Source: Xanthomonas hortorum (GTDB lineage: Bacteria; Pseudomonadota; Gammaproteobacteria; Xanthomonadales; Xanthomonadaceae). From it: a stretch of DNA of 64,000 nt. Positions 35,608 to 44,704 of this stretch are shown piece by piece (the first letter of the stretch is position 1; each line of letters starts with the position of its first letter). The notes beneath the pieces are model-generated. The model did no database searches. It saw nothing but the letters and a program-made list of their open reading frames with translations, and had not been told where the DNA came from. The stretch lies in the NCBI RefSeq assembly GCF_024339125.1, contig NZ_CP101417.1:3111001-3175000 (forward strand), in the 5' to 3' direction. The position numbers were made by a program, and so were the translations under genes.

Positions 35608-36504
35608 ATGCAACAGGATGAATCGACACGCGGGACGCAGTTGCCCCTGCAAGGCGGGCAGGGGTTCTGGCGCGATGCGGCATTGCCCTTCGTCGAACTC
35701 CGCCAGGTGATCAACAGCCGCACGCTCTGTTATGCGGCGCATACGCACGAACAATGGTCGGTGGGTGCGGTGGATCGCGGGCTTGCGCGTTACCGCAATG
35801 GACGCATGCGGGCGCAGGTGGGCGCGCAGTCGCTGACCTTGATCAACCCCGGCGATGTGCATGCCTGCAATCCGGATCCGCAGCAGGACTGGTCGTTCCG
35901 CATGCTGTATCTGGACGTGGCGTGGCTGCGCGAACAACAACGCGCACTCGGCCTGGCCGCCAATACGGATGTGCATATGCTGGCAGCGCCGTTGTGCCAG
36001 ACGCCGGCAGCCTACGCCGCTTTCGACCGCATGCATGCGCTGCTGATCGACGACAACGCCGATGCGCTTGCACGCGAGAGCGCGTTGATCGCGTTCGTGG
36101 CGCGCCTGCATCTGCACGTGGAGCCGATGAGCCGTGCGGTTGCGGTCGATACCGGGCCGATGCAGCAGGTGGCCGAGTATCTGCAGACCCATCATGCGCG
36201 TGCGGTGTCGCTGCGCGAACTGTGCACGCTGGCCGGGATGCCCGCGCCGCGCTTGATTCGCGGTTTTCGTCAGGCCCATGGTCTGACCCCGCACGCGTAT
36301 CTGCTGGACTGCCGGTTTCAGCGTGCGCGTGAGGCCTTGCGTCGCGGTGGTGGCATTGCCGAGGTCGCCTATGCGCACGGGTATGCCGACCAGGCGCATC
36401 TGCAGCGCAGCTTCAAACGCGCCTGGGCAGTGACACCCGGGCACTATCGCAATGCCGGACCCCATGTCCTCAGCAGAAGTCCCTCAACAGATAGACGGCG
36501 CTGA
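35608..36504 (+). CDS. AraC-family transcriptional regulator
   Basis: A 298-residue regulator. The N-terminal cupin-like ligand domain has YAAHTHEQWSVGAVDRG and LINPGDVHACNPD, the sugar or amino-acid sensing style of this subgroup. The C-terminal DNA-binding domain (about 190-290) has two helix-turn-helices, VSLRELCTLAGMPAPRLIRG and IAEVAYAHGYADQAHLQRSF. The adjacent gene is a LysE exporter on the opposite strand, with 35 bp of 3' overlap. AraC regulators of this type commonly control such exporters, so it is the likely regulator, though not proven. Confidence 0.9.
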   Translation: MQQDESTRGTQLPLQGGQGFWRDAALPFVELRQVINSRTLCYAAHTHEQWSVGAVDRGLARYRNGRMRAQVGAQSLTLINPGDVHACNPDPQQDWSFRMLYLDVAWLREQQRALGLAANTDVHMLAAPLCQTPAAYAAFDRMHALLIDDNADALARESALIAFVARLHLHVEPMSRAVAVDTGPMQQVAEYLQTHHARAVSLRELCTLAGMPAPRLIRGFRQAHGLTPHAYLLDCRFQRAREALRRGGGIAEVAYAHGYADQAHLQRSFKRAWAVTPGHYRNAGPHVLSRSPSTDRRR

Positions 36505-37060
36505 GTACGAGCAGGGCGGCCAATACCCGGTTCAACCGGCGTAGCTGTTTCGGCGCCTGCACATGCCGCCGCAGCACTGCACCGGCCAGCAACCAGCACG
36601 CCAGCGAGGGATAGCAGATCAGCGCATACACCGCCGCAAAGCCGGCCAGTTGCGTGCTGCCTGCCGTTGCATACAGGGCCACGCCGGAGGTCGCCGCCAG
36701 CCAGGCTTTGGGGTTGAGCCATTGCATTGCCGCGCCGTTCCAGAACGAGGCGCTCGGGCGCGGCCTGGCAGCGTCGATGACGCCATCGTCGCGCAGCAGG
36801 CGCCACGCCATGTAGAGCAGAAACGCCACCCCGGCCAGATGCAATGCGCGTCCGAGCAGCGGCCAGCGCACCAATACCTGCTGCAGCCCCATGCCGACCA
36901 ACAACAGCAGCGCTACGAAGCCCACGGTGGCCCCGATCACATGGGTATGCCCGGCACGCGCGCCGGCGCTGGCGCCGGTGCTCAGCGCGACCAGGTTGAC
37001 CGGGCCGGGCGAAATCGAACACACCAGCGCGAAGCTCGCCATTGCCACAAGATGATCCAT
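36470..37060 (-). CDS. LysE/RhtB family amino acid exporter
   Basis: A 196-residue inner-membrane protein with six predicted helices. SISPGPVNLVALSTGASAGA in the first helix and loop is the LysE family signature, and AMQWLNPKAWLAATSG is the second conserved block. Family members export basic or neutral amino acids or their analogues. The 3' end overlaps the convergent AraC gene by 35 bp. The exported compound is not predictable. Confidence 0.9.
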   Translation of the reverse strand: MDHLVAMASFALVCSISPGPVNLVALSTGASAGARAGHTHVIGATVGFVALLLLVGMGLQQVLVRWPLLGRALHLAGVAFLLYMAWRLLRDDGVIDAARPRPSASFWNGAAMQWLNPKAWLAATSGVALYATAGSTQLAGFAAVYALICYPSLACWLLAGAVLRRHVQAPKQLRRLNRVLAALLVLSAVYLLRDFC

Positions 37061-37292
37061 TGCGCGACGTCCATAGCGGGGCGCAACAGCATGGCCAGCG
37101 AGGGCGATGACGGATTGAACAAAATTTCGACGGGCGACTTTCGTCCGCTAGAAGTTGCTGACAAATCGTAGCTGGCAGTCGTGATGTGCACGGAAGCGTG
37201 TTCTCGGAAACACGGCGGTCGAGTGCGACACGCCGTTGCGGGCGCCAACTGCGCGTACCCGGCGGTGAGCACGTTCGTCTTGCCGGCCACGC

Positions 37293-38069
37293 TCAGTCGG
37301 CAGCGGCTTCCTCACGCAACTGCTCGGCGCGCGCAGCGCCCAGATACGCGCCGATGGCGCGCCGGGCCAGATACAGCAGCGGGATCAGCGCGATCGCAAA
37401 GCCCATTTTGTAGACGTAGTTGAGCGTGCTCACCGCCAGAAACTGGTCGGTGGACCAATGCTGCGGGCCAAGCACGAAGGCGATGTAGATCACCACAAAG
37501 CTGTCCACCAACTGCGACACCGCCGTGGAGCCGGTGGCGCGCAGCCACACGTGTTTTTCGCCGGTGGCGCGGCGGATGCGGTGGAACACCGAGACATCGA
37601 TCAATTGGCCGAACAGAAACGCCACCAGCGACCCACCGATCGTCCACAACCCCTGCCCGAACACCGCCGCAAACGCCGCCTGATAATCGGGCACGCCCTG
37701 GCTCTGCGCCGCAGTGACCCACCAACCGGCCGGCGCCAGCGCGATCGCGGCGAACGCAAACACAAAGCCGTAGCCGATCAGCGCCACCGCCACCCACGAG
37801 ATGAAACGCACCCCGCGGCTGCCGAAGAACTCGTTGATGGTGTCGGTCATGATGAACACCACCGGCCACAGCAAGGTGCCGGCGGTGAAGCTGAGCGAGC
37901 CGGTCTGGCCGAACAGATTCCAGTTCAACGGCGCGATGCCGAGCGTGTCTTCCAGCGCAAAGATCTTGACGCCGATGAACTCGGCCAGCGCCGCGTTGAC
38001 GCAGAAGAACGCCGCCAGCGCAATGAACAGGCGGACCGCAGGATCGTCGAGGGTACGCACCTGTGTCAT
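37293..38069 (-). CDS. yhhQ: Queuosine precursor transporter
   Basis: A 258-residue membrane protein of the YhhQ/COG1738 family with six or more helices. Diagnostic segments are FIMTDTINEFFGSRGVRFIS, GQLIDVSVFHRIRRATGEKH and STAVSQLVDSFVVIYIAF. YhhQ imports preQ0/preQ1 for queuosine tRNA modification. The gene ends in a charged tail (EQLREEAAAD). Its start lies 4 bp after the DUF502 stop on the same strand, so the two are co-transcribed. Confidence 0.92.
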   Translation of the reverse strand: MTQVRTLDDPAVRLFIALAAFFCVNAALAEFIGVKIFALEDTLGIAPLNWNLFGQTGSLSFTAGTLLWPVVFIMTDTINEFFGSRGVRFISWVAVALIGYGFVFAFAAIALAPAGWWVTAAQSQGVPDYQAAFAAVFGQGLWTIGGSLVAFLFGQLIDVSVFHRIRRATGEKHVWLRATGSTAVSQLVDSFVVIYIAFVLGPQHWSTDQFLAVSTLNYVYKMGFAIALIPLLYLARRAIGAYLGAARAEQLREEAAAD

Positions 38070-38073
38070 GGCG

Positions 38074-38748
38074 TTAGCGATCCGCAGTACGGGTGAAGGG
38101 CACCGACTCCGGCGCCACCGCGCCGCCGGAGATGATGAAGCTCATTGCCTGATCCACGGTCCAGTCGGTCGGTGTGAGCAACTCCACCGGCACGATCTCC
38201 AGATAGCCGGAGGTCGGGTTGGGTGTGGTCGGCACATACACCGCCGCCAGCTCGCGGCCGGTGCCTTGTTCCTTGATCACGCGCGTGACCAGGCCCACCG
38301 ACTTCATGTCGCGATGCGGGAAGTCGATCAGCACCACGCGTTGGGTGCTGCCGGGCTGGGTCTGCAGGATGTCGAGCAACTTGCGCGCGCTGTCGTAGAC
38401 CACGCTGGCCAGCGGGATGCGCCGCATGATCGCCTCGAACCAGCGCAACAGGCGCTGGCCGATCACGCGCCGGCTCAGGATCCCGACGAACAGGATCACG
38501 CCCACGGTGGCAATCAGCGCGATGGTGTTCTGCACCCACAGCGCCTTGATCCAGCCCAGATAGTCGGGGAACGAGGCCGCGATGCGTTCGGACAACGGCA
38601 CCACCCACGGGCTGCTGATGCCAGAGAGCAGCGAGAACACGAACTTCACCACCACCCAGGTCAACCAGACCGGCAGCAGGGTGAGCAAACCGGTCAGAAA
38701 GACCCGTTGCAGGGAAGGGCGGGGATGCGGAGTGGGGGATTCGGACAT
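38074..38748 (-). CDS. DUF502 family membrane protein
   Basis: A 224-residue protein with two membrane helices near the N-terminus (FLTGLLTLLPVWLTWVVVKF and ALIATVGVILFVGILSRRVI), followed by IPLASVVYDSARKLLDIL and a cytoplasmic or periplasmic domain with VVLIDFPHRDMKSVGLVT and VYVPTTPNPTSGYLEIVP. These are the DUF502 hallmarks. Function is unknown. Start at MSESPTPHPR; the open frame continues 45 codons upstream without support. It is the first gene of the pair with yhhQ. Confidence 0.88.
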   Translation of the reverse strand: MSESPTPHPRPSLQRVFLTGLLTLLPVWLTWVVVKFVFSLLSGISSPWVVPLSERIAASFPDYLGWIKALWVQNTIALIATVGVILFVGILSRRVIGQRLLRWFEAIMRRIPLASVVYDSARKLLDILQTQPGSTQRVVLIDFPHRDMKSVGLVTRVIKEQGTGRELAAVYVPTTPNPTSGYLEIVPVELLTPTDWTVDQAMSFIISGGAVAPESVPFTRTADR

Positions 38749-38903
38749 CCGCGCATTGTAGGCACTCGGCCGGGTCCGGTGCAGACCCGAGGCAGGGCTT
38801 GTTCGCCCGGGAGACGGCAAGTGCGCATATGCGTTATGGCACGCGTGAGCCGGTGCCTGCCGCTCTAAGATGGCGCAGTTCATCCACGGAAGGTTGCAAA
38901 CGC

Positions 38904-40271
38904 ATGCTCGCCAGATTCCTCAAGTCGGCCCTGCTGGGGCTCTGCATTCTGGTTGCCCTACTGGTGGCCCTGTACGCGATCTCCGCACGCTGGCCGATTC
39001 CTGAGGCACAACGCCAGGCGTTGGCGCAACTGCGTCAACCGCCGCTGCCGCTGCGTGGGCCCAACATGTTTGTCGCGCTATGGTCGTTGCCGTACGCGGT
39101 GCCGGATGCACAGCGTGAGGCGCTGCTTGCGCAGGACGTGCAGCGGTTCGAACGCCTGCCTGCCGGCATGCCGTTGCAAAGCGCCGCCACACGCTATCCA
39201 CGCCGGCCGAATTGGCCTGCGTCGGCCCCGGAACTGTGTACGCGCTATGACGGGTGCCTGGACCGCGTGCGTCAACGGCAGCAAGCCTATGCCGACGCGC
39301 TAGCCGCGCATAGGCCGCAGTTGATCAAGTCGCGCGATCTTGCGGGCTATGCAGATTACCGCAGCCCGTTCCCGCCCAGCGCCACGGCCCCGCTACCGAC
39401 ACTGCCGCAGTTCAAGCTGTCGATGACCAGCAACGCGCTGGACTTCGTCCAAGGACGCACCGAGCAGGCGCTGGCGGGCGTCTGCGCCGATGCACGGATT
39501 GCGCGGGTACTGCTGCGCAGCGGCGACAACCTCATCATGCCGATGGTTGGCGCGGCGATGCTGCGTACCAACGCGCATCTGTTTGCTGAAATGCTGTCCG
39601 AGCTGCCTGCAAAGCATCCATTACCCGCGCAATGCCTCGCTGCATTCGCGCCGCTTGCGGTCGATGAGGTTTCGCTGTGCAATGCCTTGCACGGCGAATC
39701 GCGAATGGTGCTGTCGATGCTCGAGACAGAGGTTCGCAAGGACCCGGCAACCGACCTGTCCTGGGACGAACGGTTGTCGCTGCGTCTGCTGGACCACAAG
39801 CGTACCCGTGCGCTGATGGCGCCGACCTATACCTGGGCGTGTAGCGCGCCGGTGCGGACCTTGCTGGCGCAGGATCAAGCGGTGCCGCAGGCAATGATTC
39901 CGGTGCCGGACACTATGTCGATGGGCTGTATTGCCAATGCGGTTGGGTGTGTGTTGGCGGGTATGGCAAGCCCTGACTATGCGCATTATCAGCACAAGCT
40001 CCAGGACGCCGCGGCTGCATTGCGCGCGCTGTCGGCAGTGCTGTGGTTACGCGATCATCCCAATGATGCGCAGACACTTGAGCAGCGTCTTGCCAGCTTG
40101 CCGCCAGCGCTGCGCGGACAAGCGCGACCACTCCAGCCCGGTGCCGATGGCCGGAGCGTGCAGCTGCGTCAATACGCCAGGCGCGAGGAGAATGTAGTGG
40201 AAGATCAGTGGCCGCTGGCCGGCAGCAAGCGGCCGCCTGAGCCGGCGGCGATATCGATCAAACGGAGTTAG
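38904..40271 (+). CDS. Membrane-anchored protein of unknown function
   Basis: A 455-residue protein starting MLARFLKSALLGLCILVALL, one N-terminal hydrophobic helix, then a large soluble domain presumably in the periplasm. Conserved-looking blocks include LCTRYDGCLDRV, PQLIKSRDLAGYADYRSPFP and MGCIANAVGCVLAGMASPDY. Several Cys (in ELCTRYDGCL, CNAL, WACSAP, MGCIANAVGC) could form disulfides. I do not recognise a domain. It may be a Xanthomonas-type lineage protein. It diverges from the DUF502 gene; the start has an AAGG-like site upstream. Confidence 0.75.
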   Translation: MLARFLKSALLGLCILVALLVALYAISARWPIPEAQRQALAQLRQPPLPLRGPNMFVALWSLPYAVPDAQREALLAQDVQRFERLPAGMPLQSAATRYPRRPNWPASAPELCTRYDGCLDRVRQRQQAYADALAAHRPQLIKSRDLAGYADYRSPFPPSATAPLPTLPQFKLSMTSNALDFVQGRTEQALAGVCADARIARVLLRSGDNLIMPMVGAAMLRTNAHLFAEMLSELPAKHPLPAQCLAAFAPLAVDEVSLCNALHGESRMVLSMLETEVRKDPATDLSWDERLSLRLLDHKRTRALMAPTYTWACSAPVRTLLAQDQAVPQAMIPVPDTMSMGCIANAVGCVLAGMASPDYAHYQHKLQDAAAALRALSAVLWLRDHPNDAQTLEQRLASLPPALRGQARPLQPGADGRSVQLRQYARREENVVEDQWPLAGSKRPPEPAAISIKRS

Positions 40272-40309
40272 TGGCGTTTAGATGCAGTCAAAAACTGAGT
40301 CGGTCGAGT

Positions 40310-40414
40310 GCGCGGTGCCCTCACCGCTCGCGGGACACGCCGTGAATCCGTCCGTGGAGGCTCGGTGGCGGCATCCATGCCGCCACACGGTCCCGCAAGC
40401 GGTGAGGACACCGC
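40310..40414 (-). repeat. Structured intergenic repeat, class B, copy B2
   Basis: Outer arms contain CTCACCGC and its complement GCGGTGAG, the inner hairpin is the GTGGCGGCAT/ATGCCGCCAC form. The shared single-stranded stretch is diverged here (GAGCCTCCACGGACGGATTC instead of the usual form). It is 136 bp before copy A3 in the opposite orientation. Confidence 0.88.
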
Positions 40415-40550
40415 ACCAGAAAGTTTTTAGGTTGCTTTGTTGAAAGCCTGCCCATTGTTTTGACTGCATTGAGAAGATGATCGGACACGCCGTTATCTAA
40501 GCAACGCACGTCATGCATTGCTTGCACCATGCATACCGACACTCTCGACT

Positions 40551-40658
40551 GGTCCTTGCCCGCCTACCGTCGCGGGACCTTACGCGGCATGGATGCCGCG
40601 TAAGAGCCTACACGGACGTACTTGCGGCGTGTCCCGCGACGGTAGGCGGGCAAGGGCC
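40551..40658 (+). repeat. Structured intergenic repeat, class A, copy A3
   Basis: The 28-base outer arms pair with only one mismatch, a possible G-U pair. They contain CCTACC and GGTAGG where copy A4 has CCCACC and GGTGGG. The inner hairpin is TTACGCGGCAT/ATGCCGCGTAA. Confidence 0.9.
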
Positions 40659-40775
40659 GTGCAGCCAAGCCGAAGATCGTCGGCTCTACAAGCGATCTAT
40701 CCGCAATGTCCAACTACTCAAAGCCAATCAATCTTTCGATTCGGTGCGTCGTCGTAGGTGCAGTCAAATGCTTAG

Positions 40776-41933
40776 GGAAGGTCTGAATAACGCGGCCTGA
40801 GAGCGCGGAATGTCGCGTCGTTGCGGAGAGTCGCGTTTGGATCTTCGGAGTTTGGCCATTTCTGGCGCTTTCCGTGGGAATTCCCCGGGTTACAGGCGCA
40901 CGCTCCCCATAGCAGGAAGTAACTGCTTTCGCTTCATCCACAGGTTTGACAGCGCAAACAACGTCAGCACCTGCGCGGTGTTCTTGGCCAGGCCGCGATA
41001 GCGGACCTTGGTGTAACCGAATTGGCGCTTGATCACCCGGAATGGATGCTCCACCTTCGCGCGCACGCTGGCCTTGAAGTGTTCCCAACGCTGTTCCCGA
41101 GCACGCTCGCGGTTGTTGCCGATGGCTTGCGTCGTCGAGGGCCTGGCGGCGATGAAGAATGCTGCCTTGCAGGTCTGCAGTTCGTCGCGTTTGTCCGCGC
41201 CGGTGTAGCCGCTGTCGCCGAACACGCTGTCTTCGTTGCCATGCAGCAACGTGTGCGTCACCGTGACGTCGGCGACATTAGCCGCTGTGCAATGGACGTG
41301 GTGCACCAACCCGGAAAACTCATCCACGCCGATGTGCGCCTTCATCCCGAAATACCACTGATTGCCCTTCCTGGTCTGATGCATTTCAGGGTCGCGCGCG
41401 TGATCGGCATTCTTGGTCGAACTGGGCGCAGCGATCAGTGTCGCATCGACGATCGTGCCCGACCGCAGGCTCTGACCCTTGCGCGCCAGATGCGCATTGA
41501 CCGCGTCCAGCATCCGCGCGGCAAGGCCATGGGTCTCCAGCAGGCGCCGAAAGTTCAAAATCGTGGTCTCGTCCGGAACGTTGTCCAAGCCACCGAGCTG
41601 GGCAAACCTCCGCAAGATCGGGATCTCGTGCAACGCTTCTTCCATCGCCGGATCGCTCAACGCATACCACTGCTGCAGCAAATGAATCCGCAACATCGTC
41701 GCCAGTGCGTATGGCTGTCGACCAGGGCGCCCCGACACCGGATAGTGCGGTTCGATCAGACCGAGCAAGTGCTGCCACGGAACGACCTGCTCCATCTCGG
41801 CCAGGAAGATCTCCCGGCGGGTCTGCTTACGCTTGCCCAGGCCTTCAGCGTCACCGAACGTCAGTTGCATGGATCACTCCTCAACATGAGGCGGGTAGTG
41901 TCGCGTATCTATGGTGCGTTGTTCAGAGGTTCC
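40776..41933 (-). mobile_element. IS5-family insertion sequence, complete, 1158 bp
   Basis: The ends are imperfect inverted repeats: GGAAGGTCTGAATAACGC at the left and, read inward from the right, GGAACCTCTGAACAACGC. Both sides are flanked by TTAG (40772-40775 and 41934-41937), a 4-bp target duplication of the YTAR type used by the IS5 group. The single transposase gene on the minus strand is intact, so the copy may be active and recent. It sits between two copies of a composite B-A repeat unit. Confidence 0.93.
40890..41870 (-). CDS. IS5-family transposase
   Basis: A 326-residue DDE transposase of the IS5 group. The N-terminal domain has GRPGRQPYALATMLRIHLLQ, then VPDETTILNFRRLLETHGLA. Catalytic residues fit IVDATLIAAPSS (first Asp), VFGDSGYTGAD (second Asp) and RAKVEHPFRVIKRQFG, the YREK-type box with Glu. 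It is full length and has no internal stop. Its start lies 63 bp inside the right terminal repeat of the element. Confidence 0.95.
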   Translation of the reverse strand: MQLTFGDAEGLGKRKQTRREIFLAEMEQVVPWQHLLGLIEPHYPVSGRPGRQPYALATMLRIHLLQQWYALSDPAMEEALHEIPILRRFAQLGGLDNVPDETTILNFRRLLETHGLAARMLDAVNAHLARKGQSLRSGTIVDATLIAAPSSTKNADHARDPEMHQTRKGNQWYFGMKAHIGVDEFSGLVHHVHCTAANVADVTVTHTLLHGNEDSVFGDSGYTGADKRDELQTCKAAFFIAARPSTTQAIGNNRERAREQRWEHFKASVRAKVEHPFRVIKRQFGYTKVRYRGLAKNTAQVLTLFALSNLWMKRKQLLPAMGSVRL

Positions 41934-41960
41934 TTAGGTCAAAAGCCTGGTTAGTCGAGC

Positions 41961-42067
41961 GCGCGGTGCCCTCACCGCTCGCGGGACACGCCGCAAGTAC
42001 GTCCATGTAGGCTCGGTGGCGGCATCCATGCCGCCACACGGTCCCGCAAGCGGTGAGGACACCGCGC
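41961..42067 (-). repeat. Structured intergenic repeat, class B, copy B3
   Basis: It resembles copy B2 in outer arms (CTCACCGC with GCGGTGAG) but keeps the usual conserved single-stranded stretch. The adjacent bases GTCGAGCGCGC before it match those before B2, so the shared unit extends beyond the hairpins. Confidence 0.88.
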
Positions 42068-42208
42068 CATAAAGTTGGTCGGTGGTTGGATGAAAAGCGA
42101 GCCATCTCGTTGCATTAGCTTGCTGTTGCGGTTCGCACCCACATGAGAGCTGGCGAATCAGAAGCGCGTCATGCACTGCTTGCACCCTGCACACCAACCA
42201 TCTCGATT

Positions 42209-42316
42209 GGTCCTTGCCCGCCCACCGTTGCGGGACCTTACGCGGCATGGATGCCGCGTAAGAGCCTACACGGACGTACTTGCGGCGTGTCCCGCGATGG
42301 TGGGCGGGCAAGGGCC
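42209..42316 (+). repeat. Structured intergenic repeat, class A, copy A4
   Basis: Outer arms carry CCCACC and GGTGGG, the compensated form of the CCTACC/GGTAGG pair in A3. The spacer to B3 (142 bp) contains the same TGCACTGCTTGCACC-like stretch as between B2 and A3. The remaining 115 bases to the porin stop hold nothing else recognised. Confidence 0.9.
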
Positions 42317-42431
42317 CTGCAGCCAAGCCGCAGCCAAGCCACAGATCAGCCGCTATGCAACCGACACATTCATCGCGTCCGATCCTAGTGCGCAGATCAG
42401 TGCAGAACAACGATCGGACCGTACCGCTTAC

Positions 42432-44006
42432 TCAGAACCGGAAGTTCAACCACCCCATCACGAAGGTCGAATCGCCGTAACCGGCCTTGGTCAGCGCGGG
42501 GCCGGCGATCAGGTGTTCGGCGCGGAAGGTCACCGACCAGTTCGGGTCGATGTTCCAGGTCGCGTTGATGCGCGGCATGGTGCCGATGCGCCGCTCGCCG
42601 GTGCTCTGCGTACGTGCATAGGCGCGCGCCTGGTTGTTGTAGATCGCATCGCTGGTGGTCTGGCGCCACAAAGTTTCCCACTCCAGGTTCACGGTGAGCT
42701 TGGGCGTGGGCGAGAAGATCAGCGTTGGCGCGGCAGTGACCAGGTTGACCGGGCCGAAGAACGTCGCCCAGCTGAAATAGATCGTGTTGCCGTAGAGAAA
42801 ATTGTTGTTGCGCAAGGTGCCGGTGCCGGAGGTACCGCCGCCACCGGATGCGATTTCGCTATGAAACCCCACGCGTGGCTTCCAGCCGCTGTCGCTCAAC
42901 GTCCAGGCATTGGAGGTGCTCGCCATGTACGCGCGCAGGTCGCGTCCGCCAAAACTGCCGCGCTGCACGGTCACGAACGAATCGGTGCGCAGCTTGCCCA
43001 CATTGCCCCACAGGCGCAGGCCGTAGTAATTGCGGTTTTCTTCGGCGGTCTGCCGGCCCCACACCTGATTGTCGTTGCGGAACTGATAGAAGAACGGCTC
43101 CAGATACATCGGCTTGGCGGTCGGCAGGCGATATCCGCCAACCACGCCGCGGAAATGCCGCGAGCGGTCGATGCGATCGTCGCCCAACCCTTCGGTGCCA
43201 TCCAGATTGAAGTTGAAATCGAACACGTCCACACGGGTCTTTTCGCCGATCGCCCAGGCGCGCACACCGTTGAAGGTCACGAAGATATCGGTGTTGTCGC
43301 GCAGCGCCATCAATGTGGTCGGGCCGTCGACGAACACCTGACGGCCCACACGCAGACCGGTGTCGGCGCCGCCGATGTTGCCCTTCACGTCGAAGAACAC
43401 CTGCTGCAGGATCGCGTTGTTTTCCTGGGTACCGGTCTTGGTACCTTCGTTGCGCCCATCCAGGCTGCCGTGCGCCAGTTCCGTATACAGACGGAAGTGC
43501 TCGCCGACATGGAAGTCGGCGCCGAAGAATGCACGGAACAGATACTGCTGCTGCGAATGGCTGCCCGGAATCAGGCCGGGATTGGTGATGGTGTTGCTGC
43601 GTATGCGCAGCTCGTTGCTGAGCGACACGTAGACATCGCCGGATTCGCTGAGCGGGATGTACTTGAGCGGATCGAACGGGCTCTTGCGCTTGGACGGATC
43701 TTTCAGATATGACCAGTCTTCGACCCAGCGCACCTGCCACATATTGCCGCCCTGTTTGGCACCCCAACCCTGCGCTTCGAGCGGGTAACCCTTGGATGCA
43801 GCGGGCGCTGCAGGGACAGCAGGTGCTGCAGCAGGCGCTTGCGATTTGCTGATGTCCGGCTGGGTCTGCTCGGCATTGACCGGCGCTGTCTGCGCCTGTG
43901 CAACGCTCACGCCAGGCAGCGACAACCCGATCGCAAGGCAGAGGCGCCGGGTGGTACCAAAGGAAGTGTCAGCCATGGCCGGTCGTGCCAAACGCGCAAG
44001 TCGCAT
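42432..44006 (-). CDS. Alginate-export-type outer membrane porin
   Basis: A 524-residue outer-membrane beta-barrel. The signal sequence ends near SVAQAQ and an Ala/Pro-rich linker (about 45-70) follows. The barrel repeats have alternating aromatic residues and the protein ends GWLNFRF, with a C-terminal Phe for BAM recognition. Segments such as FRLYTELAHGSLDGRN and LRVGRQVFVDGPTTLMALRD are typical of the alginate export (AlgE) domain family. No alginate or other exopolysaccharide genes are adjacent, so the substrate is open. The start at 44006 has an AGGGCG-like site; ATG at 43976 is the alternative. Confidence 0.82.
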   Translation of the reverse strand: MRLARLARPAMADTSFGTTRRLCLAIGLSLPGVSVAQAQTAPVNAEQTQPDISKSQAPAAAPAVPAAPAASKGYPLEAQGWGAKQGGNMWQVRWVEDWSYLKDPSKRKSPFDPLKYIPLSESGDVYVSLSNELRIRSNTITNPGLIPGSHSQQQYLFRAFFGADFHVGEHFRLYTELAHGSLDGRNEGTKTGTQENNAILQQVFFDVKGNIGGADTGLRVGRQVFVDGPTTLMALRDNTDIFVTFNGVRAWAIGEKTRVDVFDFNFNLDGTEGLGDDRIDRSRHFRGVVGGYRLPTAKPMYLEPFFYQFRNDNQVWGRQTAEENRNYYGLRLWGNVGKLRTDSFVTVQRGSFGGRDLRAYMASTSNAWTLSDSGWKPRVGFHSEIASGGGGTSGTGTLRNNNFLYGNTIYFSWATFFGPVNLVTAAPTLIFSPTPKLTVNLEWETLWRQTTSDAIYNNQARAYARTQSTGERRIGTMPRINATWNIDPNWSVTFRAEHLIAGPALTKAGYGDSTFVMGWLNFRF

Positions 44007-44133
44007 CGTGTCGCCCTATCTAAAAGTGAGTCGCCTGAGCACGGTGTATCGGCTCAGTGACCAAGGACTGTAGTGGAGCCATGCCGTAAAGGCAGTAACC
44101 CAATGGTTCTAAGTACATGAGCCGGAATTTGTC

Positions 44134-44256
44134 ATTGGGGATTGAGGATTCGCACCAGCAGGCGTGTCGATTGGTGTGCCAATTCTTCTTCAGTTCGCTT
44201 GAGTCGATGCACGGAAATTCTCGGCCGGCATGCTTTTGCGAATCCCGAATCCCGAC
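44134..44256. repeat. Inverted pair of short GGGATT-type repeats upstream of the padR gene
   Basis: The left arm (44134-44153) reads TTGGGGATTGAGGATTCGC and the right arm (44238-44256) reads GCGAATCCCGAATCCCGAC. They can pair over about 18 bases. The remaining gene-free bases 44007-44341 hold the two divergent promoters; a candidate PadR half-site pair ATAC/GTAT is separated by 14 bases near 44295-44316. Confidence 0.65.
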
Positions 44257-44341
44257 TGACATAACCCGGCTCCATGACTAACAGCACATCCGCTATACCT
44301 AACTTCTCACTAGTATCGTCTTCGACCTAGCGGAGATGGCG

Positions 44342-44704
44342 ATGAGCGAGCCGGATGCCTACCTACGAAAATTTCAGAAAGAGCTGAGCGCCGGCACCGT
44401 GTCGCTGGCGTTGCTGGCAGTGCTGGGGCAGGCCGACGAGCCATTGTATGGCTACCTGATCGCCAAGCGCCTGGAGCGATTGGACGGCGTGCTGAGCGGC
44501 AAGCAGAGCGCGCTGTATCCGGTGCTGCGCAATCTGGAAGCGGCAGGGCTGCTGCAGAGCCAGGTCGAGCCCTCTGCGTCCGGTCCGCCGCGGCGCTACT
44601 ACCGCATCACCCAAACAGGGCGTGATTGCCTACGCGACTGGACCGCCGCCTGGCGCGCCACCCGCGATTCCGTTGATTCAGTGCTGGAGGGGACTCACCC
44701 ATGA
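44342..44704 (+). CDS. PadR-family transcriptional regulator
   Basis: A 120-residue winged-helix repressor. AGTVSLALLAVLGQADEPLY opens the family domain, LSGKQSALYPVLRNLEAAGL is the recognition helix region and GPPRRYYRITQTGRDCL forms the wing. The start is ATG at 44342, with GGAG six bases upstream; the ATG at 44336 would be too close to that site. It overlaps the next gene by four bases (ATGA). PadR proteins paired with HAAS-domain membrane proteins usually act as one signalling unit. Confidence 0.92.
   Translation: MSEPDAYLRKFQKELSAGTVSLALLAVLGQADEPLYGYLIAKRLERLDGVLSGKQSALYPVLRNLEAAGLLQSQVEPSASGPPRRYYRITQTGRDCLRDWTAAWRATRDSVDSVLEGTHP

Noticed and set aside
40551-40658. A elements as integron attC sites
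   Set aside because: They have imperfect palindromes of similar size, but the GTTRRRY core ends are missing and no integrase or gene-cassette layout is present.
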